From NCBI GenBank assembly GCA_015501605.1, contig JADNRZ010000031.1, positions 310,001-374,000 of the forward strand: 64,000 nt of DNA, given 5' to 3'. This stretch comes from Panaeolus papilionaceus (taxonomy: Eukaryota; Basidiomycota; Agaricomycetes; Agaricales). Shown here piece after piece: positions 47,140 to 59,129 of the stretch; the stretch's first letter is position 1, and the number at the start of each line of letters is the position of its first letter. The notes below the pieces were generated by a model, which saw only the letters and a list, made by a program, of their open reading frames with translations, searched no databases and was not told where the DNA came from. Position numbers and translations under genes: made by a program.

Positions 47140-48360
47140 TGTGCAAATACCGGAAATACGTCCTGCTGAGATATGTTGGGCTCTCGATTTGGAGACAAGT
47201 AATCCTTGAAGGGTGTTCGTTTGTTAATTTTGAGCGGTGGATGGCTTCATCAGAATTGAATACCCATGATCTGAAACGTGCGAGCCAGGACCAGAAGATA
47301 ACATCGGAATTGATATATTTACGCTCATTCAATCTTTTACATTGTGATCGTTGAATTACTGAGGGCCGTCTCATGCCCCTGCGGCGCACAAATGCTACAA
47401 ATGTACAGGAAAGGGCAACTCCCACCGCCACATCAAGCTCGACTGGTCAAATATCACTTCATTTGAGAAAAAGAGTCGCTAGGTTATTAGGCACGAATGA
47501 CAGACTTGGAAGGGAACGTGAAGATGCTGGTTCCAGGAAACCAAACTCGAAGTGGTACAGCCCTTATGACTGACTCGTGATTCACAGTGGGTCTTGATTC
47601 TGATATTGGAATTATTTTAAGCTCTGCGCAGCATGAACCTTGATTCGTCGTACTTCTGAACAAGGCCACGCTGGTGATATGAGGGTGAAGAGGACTTGTA
47701 TCAGTTACCCATTCTAAGGCGCCGGCCATTCGGTGGTCAGATGAGATGGACAGTCACATTATTTGTATCCACTTCAGTCCTCGTTTCGATATGGAGCAAT
47801 CGAGGACATCTTTGCATAGCCACAATTCAGCGAAAAGCCCTCTACAACGCTTGTCGCATTAATATTAGAATCCATGTCAGGTGTAATGCTATTATTGGCA
47901 CCAATCGAGCGCTGATGTGCTTGCGACGTCTTCAGGCGTGAAAACAAATCACACTGATGACCGGAGTAAAGTCAACGTCGCAAGAGTCGCTCTGAGGGTG
48001 CGTGTGGGTGTCTCCGTAGTTGACTAGGCCTTCGTATCGACAGGATAGAACTGTAAATGAAGCTAACGACGCTTCCTAAGACTGAGATGAAAGCTGTGAC
48101 TTGAAGGTTCGAAAAGTGGGCATAAAATGAGCTATTGTATTTTTACGAAGCTTCCTGAACTAAGTACAAGTGTGCTACGGAGCTAAACTACCAAATAAGG
48201 GGGGTTCGAAACGAAGCAAGAAAGCGCCGAGGCGCAGCAGGAACGGTTTGAAACAAAGGAATGAACTGAAAGTGGTAAAGAAGAGGAGGGGTAAAGTGAG
48301 GGGAGATGGGAGTTGGACGATGAAAAAAGGGGTAAATGTTGAAGGAAATGATGAATTTAA
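47140..48360. other. Intergenic stretch, nothing recognised
   Basis: Short overlapping frames only, such as a basic 66-residue frame at 48,170-48,370, with no motif. I see no mobile-element ends or RNA gene here. Confidence 0.4.
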
Positions 48361-48366
48361 CGGATT

Positions 48367-48738
48367 TTAAAGTCCGTAGGTGCCATGGGGTGCGCTGTTG
48401 CAAGGTACGTTGGTCAGACTATCCGTTTGGTGTTGTGGCGGCTGATGGTATTGATAAATAGCAACGCGCACGATGATTAATGCGCGCCTTAAGTCGGGAA
48501 ACAGGCCGTGATGACCGGGATGGGTAAGCGGCGGGAGAAAGGGCGAGTTGAAGAGCGAGAAGCAGGTCATGAAAGCCAGGTAGTCGTCGGCGAGGACGCT
48601 GAAACATGAGGAGGAAAAGTGTAAAATGGAGAGAAGTGTGGAGTGTGCAATTTCGGGGAAATCATGACCACGGATATCTCCGGAGCGGGTGCGTCGTTGG
48701 TTGCTCTTGCCCATCAACCATACGCAAAGCAAGACCAT
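48367..48738 (-). CDS. Possible small protein, divergent from the histidine kinase
   Basis: A 123-codon minus-strand frame with an ATG at 48,738, running away from the kinase gene with about 160 bp between their starts. The second half (VLADDYLAFMTCFSLFN, LRRALIIVRVAIYQY) looks coding by composition. A CATGTTTCAG acceptor-like site near 48,608 suggests the first part may be a separate exon or an intron. I do not recognise the family, and the call rests only on an open frame. Confidence 0.3.
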   Translation of the reverse strand: MVLLCVWLMGKSNQRRTRSGDIRGHDFPEIAHSTLLSILHFSSSCFSVLADDYLAFMTCFSLFNSPFLPPLTHPGHHGLFPDLRRALIIVRVAIYQYHQPPQHQTDSLTNVPCNSAPHGTYGL

Positions 48739-48895
48739 CTCTTCCTCGTCCTCGGTTTCTTACAACCTTCTCACTCAACCTATCCACATCTTTATCTTCT
48801 TCTCGCTCTGTTCCTCCTCAGATAACGCCTACTTGGTACACCCCATCTCACCACATCACTGCAGAAAGAGCAGATAGGGTATCTCGCGGTCGACC

Positions 48896-50428
48896 ATGAC
48901 CGCCATCGAACTAGAACCATCCTCCCCTCCCCCTCCTCTCTCTTCCTCCATCGCCTCCTCTAACCCTCCTCCAACCACCACATCCTCCACTGATCACTCC
49001 ATACCCACCCCCAACCCCACATCCACGTTCCATCAAAACCCGCCCACCGACCCCTTCAAAGCCCACCTCATCTCCCTCCTCTCGCTCTACGAACTGCACC
49101 CCATCGGCCTCAAGCCCAAGCACGGACCAGGTGTTGTGTCCAATGGGTCCCATAACCCCATTCCGAAGTATGAAGGCCCGACGGATTGGCAGACTGATGC
49201 CATTTTTAGATCCATTGGGGAAATTGTGAGCAGGATGTGGAGGGCTGAGAGGGTGGTGGAGGTGTTGAGAGCCAAGGGGGTTGAGGTATGTGCCTTTTTT
49301 CTATGTTTCTCCCTTTTTTCTTGTTTTGTCGTTGAGAGGGAGGACGCTGATGTTGATGTTGATGATAGGTCGACGTTATCGATGAACCCGACCATTCTTC
49401 CAAACCCAACGACGACGACCCTAATCCACTGCAACTCTCATCTGATTCGTCCGCTTCATCAGATAGCGGTAGTACTCCCAATGGTCATAACGGTAATGGT
49501 AATGGAACAGGAAGAATGTCGCCCCGCGTCAACACAGCGGGTATGTCTATCTCTCTTGACGGTCTTCAACCCCCTCCTATGGATCCTCAAACACTTTCTC
49601 GTCCTTACGGTGCGTTCTTATCTTCTCTCGTGTCTCTTCTGCTCTTACTAATAACTTGAGCAGGCCACGTCCACTGTCCCACCTGCGGCAAAGGCATCTC
49701 TGACCCCCTCATGCTCAACTCTACCCTCCTTGACACCAACCCCTCTACCGACCCCTCATCTGACAATACCTCGCCCCTCGTCGTCCCCATGGGCCCTCTC
49801 GCCATCGCCGCCTTTGAAAGTGGCTTGAGCGCGGTGGAGGAGCTGAGGTTGCTGAAGGCGCAGGTAACGGACGTTGCGAGAGTGTGTAATGCCGTCGCCA
49901 GAGGAGACTTGAGTCAGAAGATTACGGTCCCGGTGCAAGGCGCGTTTATGGTGCAGTTGAAGGATGTTATCAATACTATGGTGAGCAAGAACGAGGAATG
50001 GAGATGAGGCGATACTGATGATGGAGTTGCAGGTCGATAAACTTGGACAATTTGCTAAAGAGGTTACTCGTGTGAGTCAGGAAGTCGGTACAGAGGGGTG
50101 AGTGTCTCTATTCTGTTCATCTTCCTCATCTTTGTTCTCGTTCATGTCCTTTCATCGTCGTCGTTTTGTCTTGCTTGTCCCTTTTTGTCGTCATTACGTT
50201 CCCCTCACCACCTCCACATCAACTTTGGGAGAGTGGAGGCGTTTTATTTTTCTTTGAATTTTACTTTTTGCTCGTTCTTCTACTTTTCTCTCTTCGTTCT
50301 CATGAGCAATAGGCTGACTCTTCGCGCATAGTAAACTCGGCGGTCAAGCTCTTGTTTTGGATGTTGAAGGGACGTGGAGAGAGTTGACGGGTGTTGTTAA
50401 TAAGTTGGCGGCGAATTTGACGTCGCAG
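48896..50428 (+). pseudogene. Group III hybrid histidine kinase, 5' part only
   Basis: Exons joined across GT-AG introns give a Ser/Pro-rich start (MTAIELEPSSPPPP), a helical region (FRSIGEIVSRMWRAERVVEV), a Ser/Asn/Gly-rich linker with a CPTCGKG motif, and then HAMP units. The HAMP part contains DVARVCNAVARGDLSQKITV, VINTMVDKLGQFAKEVTRVS, QEVGTEGKLGGQA and [20 protein letters not shown]. That is the repeated HAMP signature of Nik1/Os-1-type osmosensing kinases, which act upstream of the HOG pathway and set sensitivity to phenylpyrrole fungicides. After the GTGAGT donor at 50,429 no further HAMP repeat, histidine kinase, ATPase or receiver domain follows. About 1.5 kb downstream the segmental duplication begins. 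This is a 3'-truncated copy; a complete kinase gene is presumably elsewhere in the genome. Confidence 0.78.
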
Positions 50429-50944
50429 GTGAGTTGAGGCGTTGCTTTTCCTGTTAGTGGTGGTATTAGTCGTCGTTTTTTTTTCTCTGTTTCTCGTTTC
50501 TTATTTTTGTCAACTTTCTTCCTTCCATGCTCTTATGTCCGCGTCTTTTGCTCTTTTACTTTTGCACTCCTTTTTTCACTCTTTCTCGCTATCGTTCTCG
50601 TTATGTTTTGTCCTTAATCTTTCCCTGCTCTCTTCCTGGTACCGCTTTCTTTCTCGTTCTTTCGTCTTCTCTTTGCTTTTCTCCCTCCCCTCTTTCCGTG
50701 TGCTCCTCGCCTTTCGTTTCACTCGATACCCTTGAGGTATGTAACTATTCATTCACATCGTACTCTCTCAGCGACGGTGCATCTAACGAATACATTAGTG
50801 TTTCCTCTAGGGATTTCGTAAATAGGGATCTTTCTGTTTCTGTCAGGGGCAGACCCAGGGAGAGGAGATGAAGGAGATATCGATAGATAGAACCAAATCT
50901 ACTATACATAAACGAGTGTATCTACGGTAGTATATATACGAATA

Positions 50945-51463
50945 GAAAACCTCCATATTGAACGAACCAATGTCATCTCAGAGTTGGAAGGGGCAAGGTT
51001 ACGCTCAGACGCACGCCTTGTCAAAGCTGTTTCGTTACAACTGGAAGAAACGGAGAGGTTGCTTGCCAAGTTTGGGAAGGAACTGGAGGATTTCGGGCCA
51101 CCTCCCAAATCGCTCGCTGAGACCGGCATTAAACCGTTGGCCATCTACCAGCCGCTTGATAAACTGCCAGATGTCCACTATCGTGAGGCGACCTTGCCTT
51201 CTCATACTACTCCAATGATTGGACTTCCGTCTGGCTTGCCAGCTGAAGCCAGTGCCGCATCGCTGGTGACGACTCATCCACCAGCTGATACCGTAGCCGA
51301 AATAACCCCATCTACGCGTCCTGAATCTCACGACCCAACTTTGCCCTCTCATTCAACCTCAGCAAAGCGAGGGATTGTTGCGAGAGCTATTTCTTCCTTG
51401 CAGTGCTGGGCTGGGGTAAGGGTGTTCGTGAATGTCACGATCTCTGATAGGTTTGTCTCATAG
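50945..51463 (+). pseudogene. Coiled-coil protein fragment joined to the kinase remnant
   Basis: An open frame starting inside a coding-like stretch (ENLHIERTNVISELEGARLR) and continuing as coiled coil (VSLQLEETERLLAKFGKELE). Then follows a Pro/Ser/Thr-rich region (PSGLPAEASAASLVTT) and LQCWAG, after which GTAAGG may be a donor. It does not match any histidine-kinase domain. The best reading is a piece of another gene brought next to the kinase 5' part. I do not recognise the family. Confidence 0.45.
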
Positions 51464-51599
51464 GTTTGGTAAGTGAGATCGTTATCTGACCGAACAGTGA
51501 GTGCTTAAAAGATATTTAGGCAAAATGACTTGGAACGCTCATTAAGGTCTTAGTAGCAATTACATGTCATATGTAATACTGTTTTTGTTCGTCTTTGAA

Positions 51600-51855
51600 T
51601 GATGAAAGCAAATTTAAACCTGGGGTAAAACGGATTGCACATCCTCGTGTGCTTCACTTTCATTGCCGTCATCAATGAGTCGAGTACAACACCCAATGTA
51701 TTCAACTCCATTGGAAACCAGCACGTCCGCGCGATGTGTACGTCGAAGGGCACCGGCGTTGTAAACTTGGTGAATTTGGCACCACCAGGAATCGAACCCC
51801 AGCTTCAACTGACGCCTTGACTCTTTCAGCAATAAAGCCACTAAGCCAAGGAGGC
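51600..51855 (-). repeat. tRNA-derived SINE-like sequence
   Basis: On the minus strand the first 78 nt (51,855 to 51,778) look like a tRNA: A box TGGCTTAGTGG (51,838-51,848) and an exact B box GGTTCGATTCC (51,788-51,798), spaced as in tRNA genes. The acceptor arms do not pair (GCCTCCT against TGGTGCC), so it cannot be a working tRNA. An unrelated body of about 180 nt follows, as in SINEs. The body end and target duplication are not clear. Confidence 0.5.
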
Positions 51856-54061
51856 TTTGGGGTGAAGGAATAACAGTAGTACATATGGATATTGTATTAT
51901 TGACCCTTTGCTATTTCTGTGTCCCTTTATGCACGAGGGCTGACTTGCTTAACGCACCACAAGCTTACATTTTGGTCTTCGTCCATTCCAATCTCATATC
52001 ATAAAATGAAAAATAGGCATTTCAACCTTATCGATACAGATTTGGTCTGACTTTCGACGATGATGGACCCATTTTGTCTTCCTCAGATAAGATAAAATTC
52101 GGAGACCAGGTCCGACTCTCACACAATTCTTTCTTCCTTTCCCCCCATCATCATCACTGCCCCTCTCAACATCTCACTCTGCTCTTGAACCCGTTTACCC
52201 TCCGCTGGATGTCATATAGCTGCGATGCTTAGAGCATTGAGCCTTGGCAGTAGCAGACCTCGGTGGTGATGGATTCTGAAACCTTTCATACTGTATGTAC
52301 CTTGTAAGTTCGCATTCACTCACTATTGCCTTGGATCCTCAGGGGTAAAATCTGTACATGCTAATGTTAATAAATTCTCCTCTTTCTTTGCTCTCTCGTT
52401 GTGATCACCAAGGTCATGAGCTCCGCTGCGAGGATTCTCGCATTTTTCACGCCTATGAGCCAACAACAGGTGCACCATCCCGTCCCGTTTCCCTTGCCAT
52501 TGCAAGCACAAAAGTCATCGTTATCTTTATGTTCCTTCATCCTTGTCACTGTTCACTCCAAATGGTCTGCCTTATGATTTGGCCTCGCAACATTGTCCTC
52601 CACCGCCGCTCTCCACGCTCTCGCAAACGACAAACTCCAGTCCCTGCGTATTCATTTCCGACATCTGTTTCGCTGTTTAATGTCGCCCTTCCCGCTTTCT
52701 CTTTCTCTACATGCATCCAGCTCCCTCATCTTTAACACTGGACTGAGTCTACAGCTACTCAACGTTCTCATGAAGGCCTACGTAGTCGCCATGTTTTATT
52801 TCTGATCCATGCAACCAGTTTAACATCCAAACTTTCGCGCGCCATTCCGAAGTACACCTACACCACTCTTCTCCGATTTCCACCTTCCACAACGACCCTC
52901 AAGCGCGCCAGTTTAAGCACGATTACCCTCCACTCCACTCGCGCCTCATCCCTGAATCCAGTCCCTATGTTTCATTTATCGGGATGTCCTCTATGTGCTG
53001 GTTGTCGCTTTTGCAATCATAACCAGCAATTCACCCTCCGTTCTCACCCCTCTTCTCCGTACACTCACTGCGACAACCCAAGGAAGTCGCCCATGTGTGA
53101 CATCACCGCCTATCACTCAGCTTCCCTCAATCTTAAATTTCCGTGCAATATACTGTAACGACTCTCCTCTTTTCAGTCTGCTTCAAATGTCTCGTCACCC
53201 ACGTTCCGCAAACCCTCAAACATACAGTATGCATTGCCGTCGCCTCATTAGAACGGGGATCGGTATTTTCATGCATTTTTTGACCATCCATGGCCTAGAT
53301 ATATGCGTCCTCGTTGGCGTCGTTTTGGTTCAGGTTTCGCTTACGCTCCTTACTAGATCCCCAGCGCCATCGTTCATCCAATCCTCTGCTCCCTGCCTTC
53401 CTCGCGCGACGCCCTCCAATCCCGTCAACGTTGATTCACTTAACTTGAAATCATTTCCCTCGGGGTATACTGGCATTGACATGTGGGTGTTCGGTTTCTA
53501 CGTTGTTGGATCCCCTTGCACCGTGTCACCCTCATAACCCTTCCCCATTATCAGTCGTGGTGTCGTTCATTTTCACTTGGGTCATAGGTAGACATTTTGA
53601 AACATAAGAGTGTATTTATAATCAACGATGAGACGTTAAAGTGAATTTATGAAAGGCAATAGCAAAATTCAGAGGAGAAGTATGGCAGTGTGTGAGATGG
53701 AGACCCAGAAAACAAACCGACGTGAAGGAAAGGGCGCTATGAACATGGGAAAGTATCGAATGTGAGGGAGCTGACACACCATCAGCGCCGCAGATATCCA
53801 TGCGATGTTTTGACGTCCGCACAGCGAGGTCTGGAATGACGATGAAAAATGGTCAGTATGAGGGTTTGGAGAGCAATGTCTCAATAAAAATCGGATGGCG
53901 AACGAAGCTGAGCGTAAAGGGTAAGGACAAGTATTGCATTGACGAATAAACAAAAGATCAAGAGGGACAAGGGGTATCGGGTACCCTACCTGCGTTGACA
54001 GGGGTTCTCTCGAATTAACCTGATATCCACTATGCCTAGGCACTACGTACACCAACCCTGC

Positions 54062-54320
54062 GCATCATCAGTTAACTCATACTTCCTAACCTTCTCGGTA
54101 GCTCGCTCTCATCACCCTTCCTCATCACCTTCGGTTTCAATTCGCCCTTTCTGCCCGGTACCTTCATTTATCCCAAAACGTCCTTCGTGTCGTTGGGAAG
54201 TCCGAAGTACAAGATCACCCGCTGTTTCCTGACGAAGCATTGGCGTTGAAGTGTGAGCCCAAGGCTGGTTCGACGGAAATGTCACCAATGATCTTCAAAG
54301 GGTTTAGTGCACAAAGGCGA
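54062..54320 (-). pseudogene. Chimeric GTPase exon-1/other-gene relic, duplicate copy
   Basis: This is the counterpart of 5,985-6,240. The minus strand shows LKIIGDISVEPA running into the broken YFGLPNDTKDVLG exon relic, with the same internal stop. Its presence in both copies shows that the fusion predates the segmental duplication. Confidence 0.6.
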
Positions 54321-56980
54321 AGAGGTAAGGGTGGTGGTTGTACACTTCTGTTCCGTTACCTGAGGCCCAGGTTGCAGCTATGCGGAAGACCCTGTGAATC
54401 GTCTGCAAGAACTTTTCTAAAAATATCAAAATTCTCGGATTTCACTATGCAAATTTAACAGATAGGGCATAATTTGTTGCTAATTAGGGCGACTGGGAGA
54501 CGAAGAAACATCAGACGCAACTGGCGACGCTGGGAGACGATGAAATACGACTGAAAACGGGACCAGAGGGTGGCTGGTGGTTTGAGAGCGGCGCACTCGC
54601 ACCGTCGCACGTCCTCCAAAAGTTACCCTTTTTGGGTCATTCGTCAGCAGGTGGCACAGGTGAGACAACACCATCAGCTGAGCTCCTTGATTTTGAACTG
54701 CCATCCACGACTGTCGCACTTATGCTCTTGCTTCCCGCTCTTCCGTCTAACAATATTTTGGAAGTTTGATAGTATTTTGACATTAGGACGCGTTTCCTAG
54801 ACCATACGACACGATGCATTGGGATTCAGGCTGCAAGGGCAATGAACAGCATGTGTTTCTTCAATTCTCCGACTGATGATCGTCCTTATACACTGAGATG
54901 CTGTGGCTGAAGCGAAGCGGTTGAGAAAGGGATGTGGATGTATGTGACGTATTCACTGTTGGAGTGTGTATGTACGCGTGAGTGTCTCTCATTTCTCGCA
55001 TTTGCAGGCCTAACCCGACGCTCTTCTACAGTGTAATTAGACGGATGAATATCACGTTTTGCTCCAAAATCTTTACATCCAGTTTTTCTCGTATTCATCG
55101 TCGAAATTTGTGACACTCAATCTGACTCTGGGTTCATCAAAACACGTCTCAACCACACTGCTTCACATCAAGGAATCATCATCACTCTTGCTCACGCAGA
55201 ACCCGTATGTATCTCTGGGTGTCCTAATGAGGGGCCTATGCCATGGTCTGGACTCGCCCGATAATTCCGGTTATGATGAGGAGTAGACATTGTGGAAACG
55301 GGACGCGTTCATATATGGCGCGTGCTGTAGGGATGAGAAAGGGGGTTAGTACACGTTGCCTTGATACTGAGGTGATTGAATAACTTCTTTTTCGTTATTC
55401 ATTGCACAAAACCGTTCCTCAGTCGACGTTGGTGTTATGCTTTCATCATTCTTACTACGCAACATCAGCCGATCCCAGTTCCAACATGCACCTCACAACC
55501 ACGTACTCTATCGCCGACTTTGTTGATCCCCATCATATCTAGCGTCCAGCATTGGGCTCACCTCGTCCAGGAGGTCATAACCTTGGCCATCTTCAGCGAA
55601 TATTACATACCTTCAGCTTTCACACTCTAAAGCACGTTGACACGTCATCAACCTGGACCTCCACCTGCGACACATACTCCCGCCTATCTCTCTTCAGGAG
55701 GCAGTAACGGGCTACACACCTGGTATGAAAGCAGCTCTGATATCTCAAGATCGTTCTCCTATTTTTTTCCATGCTCTAGGTATTTTTTATTACTCAGAAA
55801 TTGTCGTTGTTGGGAGGTAGCCGTTGGGTCGTCGTCAGATTTTGGGGTTAGGGTTGATGGGGGGTCTGATGCACAACGAGCGCACTGGGGTCGAGCGTGG
55901 GGGCGTTTAGCATTTGTGATGAGGTTGAGCAGGCGGAAGAGATGGCCACTAATTGGAGGGAGGAAGGAGAGGCGAACATGAGTGGCACGGAATGGGGAGG
56001 CTAGCTGTAAACCCTGGTGGAGGGGGAGAGGATACCACATGGATGGTGCATCGTAGAAGGTGAGTACTTCATCTTCAGATATCTCACCGTTGAGCGACGA
56101 AATTTCTGACATGGTGAATTCTATTTCAAATATGTCTGACCTATCAATGTCTGAAGTCGCCGAATTCATGCCACGTCTAGCATCACCCCCCAATTCCAAC
56201 TGATTCCAGGAGTGCAACACCAACATCACCTCGGCTCACCTATTTCTTGCCCCTTACCGTTTGTTCTGGGCTCAAAATCTCCCTCTCTGCCTTAATTTAC
56301 GCCGCTAGCCCTTCATTGAACAACTCTGACTTGGCAGTAATGGTGGGCATTCCCGCATCAGCAGCCCACTTGAACGATGGTGTCATCTTAGCCTCTGGCT
56401 CTGTTCAAGTTATAATGATGGTGCCCACTCCTGGCGTAAAAGCAGCATCGATGTATTTGTGTCGTTCCTCCGGCCCTGTTCTCCCCCTAGGTATTTTTTG
56501 TCGCTCAGGAAAGCTCTTTGTAGGATGTTGTCGTTGGTGGCTGTGTTAGGGTTAGGGGGCAGAGCGTGTTGTCCAACCAACATCAGTTGGGATGTATTTC
56601 ACATTTCTGGTGCGGTTAAGGAGAGGAACGAGAAGCAGGGTGAATGTGTGTAGGGGGATTAAGCAACGCAGTTGGGTGATGAAGGAACCGTCCTCACCCT
56701 CCAACATGCTATCCGGCGCCATTCCTCCATTGTCTTCCACAACCCACCGTCATCCTGTTGCATCTCACTTCATCTCTGCAACCGATCAGAGGAGAAAAAC
56801 ATGAACTATAATAGAGTTTAAATTTCAGAATTCAATCAATGTACGCAATGAGCCAGCATATACCGTAATATGACAAATACTAAGAGAGGGACGTCGATAA
56901 ATATGTGAGCCGTAAAACAAGGTTGTTCAAATAATGTGGAAGTGCAATGTGAAGATGATCCGAGAGATCTAGCCGCATAA

Positions 56981-58951
56981 CTAGACCTTATGCTTGAACC
57001 ATTTCGCTCCGCAGTGCTTAGCATGGCGCACCAATCGAGTGACCTGACACCGGAGAACAAATCTACGAATGTCCATTGTGCGTGGAATATACGTCCCCAG
57101 TAAGGATTTGAGGAGATGATAATGGGCGTCCTCACAGCCCACTGGAGGAAACCCGATGTCGAGAAACTCTTGGACGAACTTTTTCAGCGTTTCTTCGTTC
57201 TCTCTGTGGTTCTTGGTAAGGATAGCCTTGAGCTCAAGGTTGGTTTGAGCTTGGGGATGAGTGAGTTCAGATTCGATGGTTGCTTTTGTCGTATAGCGCT
57301 CTCGATACGCTCATGCAAGTCACCGTAGATATATGCATTGGCTGCGGCTGAATCTAGATAAAGATCATTCTCCCAGGGCCCTGTGTCCAATATTTCGAGG
57401 GCAGATTCTCGGGTATTGGTGAATCGAACAGTTTTTGCGCCCATCTCGCTAAATTCCTGGTCGAAATTTATGAGTAGTTTGGGGTGGGATATTAAAATAG
57501 AGAGCCGTGCCTTGAAAATGTCATCTCTGAGCTGTGCATAGTTTTGCTCGGCACGTTGGTGCGCATGCTCGGTATACACAGTATTCCACATAGTGGTTAC
57601 GATAGTGAATGGTAGCCTGTAGTTGGATGGCTCAAACACTGCTGCGAACATTCCGATCGTCCTGCGCTTTGTACCAGGCATGCGTGTGTCAGTGACTGGA
57701 GTCAGATACAGCATTTTTGCAGGAGTTGTTCTACTGAAATGATATTTGTAAAAAAAAAAGATCCAATGTGTACAGAAGCATAGAGGAAATACTTGGCTAT
57801 CTCCTTATTAAGGGCATCCCCAGCTGCGATGACTGCTTGATGAGATATTTTGGGGTCAGAAAACCCTGGGCTGTCAATGAGAAAAATTGGAAGATCTTTT
57901 CCCTCATGTTGGAAAAAAAACGTTAACTATCCTATACGCCAAGGCTGTTTGAGTGAATCCAGCTAGCTGGTCCTTTGATATGCCCAAGTCCTGAGAATCC
58001 CCAGCCAGTGCTTGAATAAACTGTGGTTATATGTGAGTTATCGGTCGCACTCATTTTCAAGTACACGTTTCCGTACGTACACAGCTTTTGCCTGCACCTG
58101 TCGGTCCCAATAATCTATCAAGTACAGTAATACACCGGTCCTTTATACACTGCCACTCCTTTATACACCAGCACAAAAAATCATTTTGCAAACCATTTAG
58201 ACTCGGCTTCATGCACTTGGGGGTGTTTATATATTATTCTAAGTGTATATAATCTACTCAGATACTCACTTTTTGGAGGCCTTTCATGTAGCTTGAGTAG
58301 GGTGCCGAAATGATGGGATCAGCCAAGTGTGATTTCAGAGATTTTAAGGAGTATATCCTTCCTACTGCTCACAGGAGGCCATTATATAGAATAATTTTCA
58401 GAGTGAAGGAAGTATATATATATTTGAGTGCATATGCCAAGTTTTGTTTATCCAGGGGCAAAATTGCGTCCAGAGATTAGAAAACAATTTTGGTTTATAC
58501 AGATGGTGATATCTGACCCTGATGCTTGCCTCCTGTCACACGGGCAGAATTTGTCACTTTCCCTGCCAAAATTTGGCTTGTCACGCTATTGTGTCACACT
58601 GTATAAAGGACCGGTAACCATAAATTTCAAGTCCTCCGATTAACCTCGCCATTATAAGAGCATTATGGACTCTATCATCATATTTTTTGTACATATCGAT
58701 GTATTCGATGTTCTAGTTTCATAATATATAGTTTTTGTCAAGTAGAAATTATGTGCAGAACATACAATGTGAATTTACCAAAAAGTGTATAAAGGACCGG
58801 TGTATTACTGTAGTGAGCGTCAGCCAGCCCAAGTATGTCATTAACAAGTGACCCACAGATATACAAAAACGTCGTCTGGCAATTTCTGGGTAACAGGTTC
58901 GACAGATATGTCACCCATAATCTTAAGCTTGGTGTACTCAGGACGGTCCAT
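56981..58951 (-). pseudogene. P-loop GTPase paralog E (decayed copy of B)
   Basis: Nearly identical to B, with start 58,951 (MDRPEYTKLKIMGDISV), exon 1 to 58,857, P-loop microexon 58,081-58,114 and the same downstream exons. Three lesions are visible. A 686-bp TIR element sits in intron 1, only 10 nt from the acceptor. An eighth A in the run near 57,911-57,919 (seven in B) shifts the frame before the switch II exon part. A lost T near 57,280 (GGTTGC against GGTTTGC in B) shifts the frame after IRQKQ, so the C-terminal helical region and WFKHKV tail are lost. E is therefore non-functional, or at most makes a truncated product. Confidence 0.85.
58125..58810. mobile_element. 686-bp Tc1/mariner-type MITE in intron 1 of GTPase E
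   Basis: The termini are CAGTAATACACCGGTCCTTT and its complement, flanked by TA at 58,123-58,124 and 58,811-58,812. The parental sequence in B (ATCAAGTAGTGAGCG near 10,215) is an exact empty site with a single TA. It encodes no transposase; the longest frame is about 70 codons without motif. Confidence 0.92.
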
Positions 58952-59129
58952 GATGACTTCTGGTACAGGTGGTGGTGATTTGATACAGAGAGACGAGGCC
59001 ACGGGACACACTGGTGGTTGTGAGGGGAAAGAAGTTGTTCTCTCCTCGGACTCCTGCGATGGGTGAATTCTGGAAACACGTGGTGACAGCAAGGTGATTG
59101 ACAATGACACTCGACATCTCATCACCCAC

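Noticed and set aside
51778..51855. Functional tRNA gene
   Set aside because: A and B boxes are good, but the acceptor strands do not pair and the anticodon arm is irregular.
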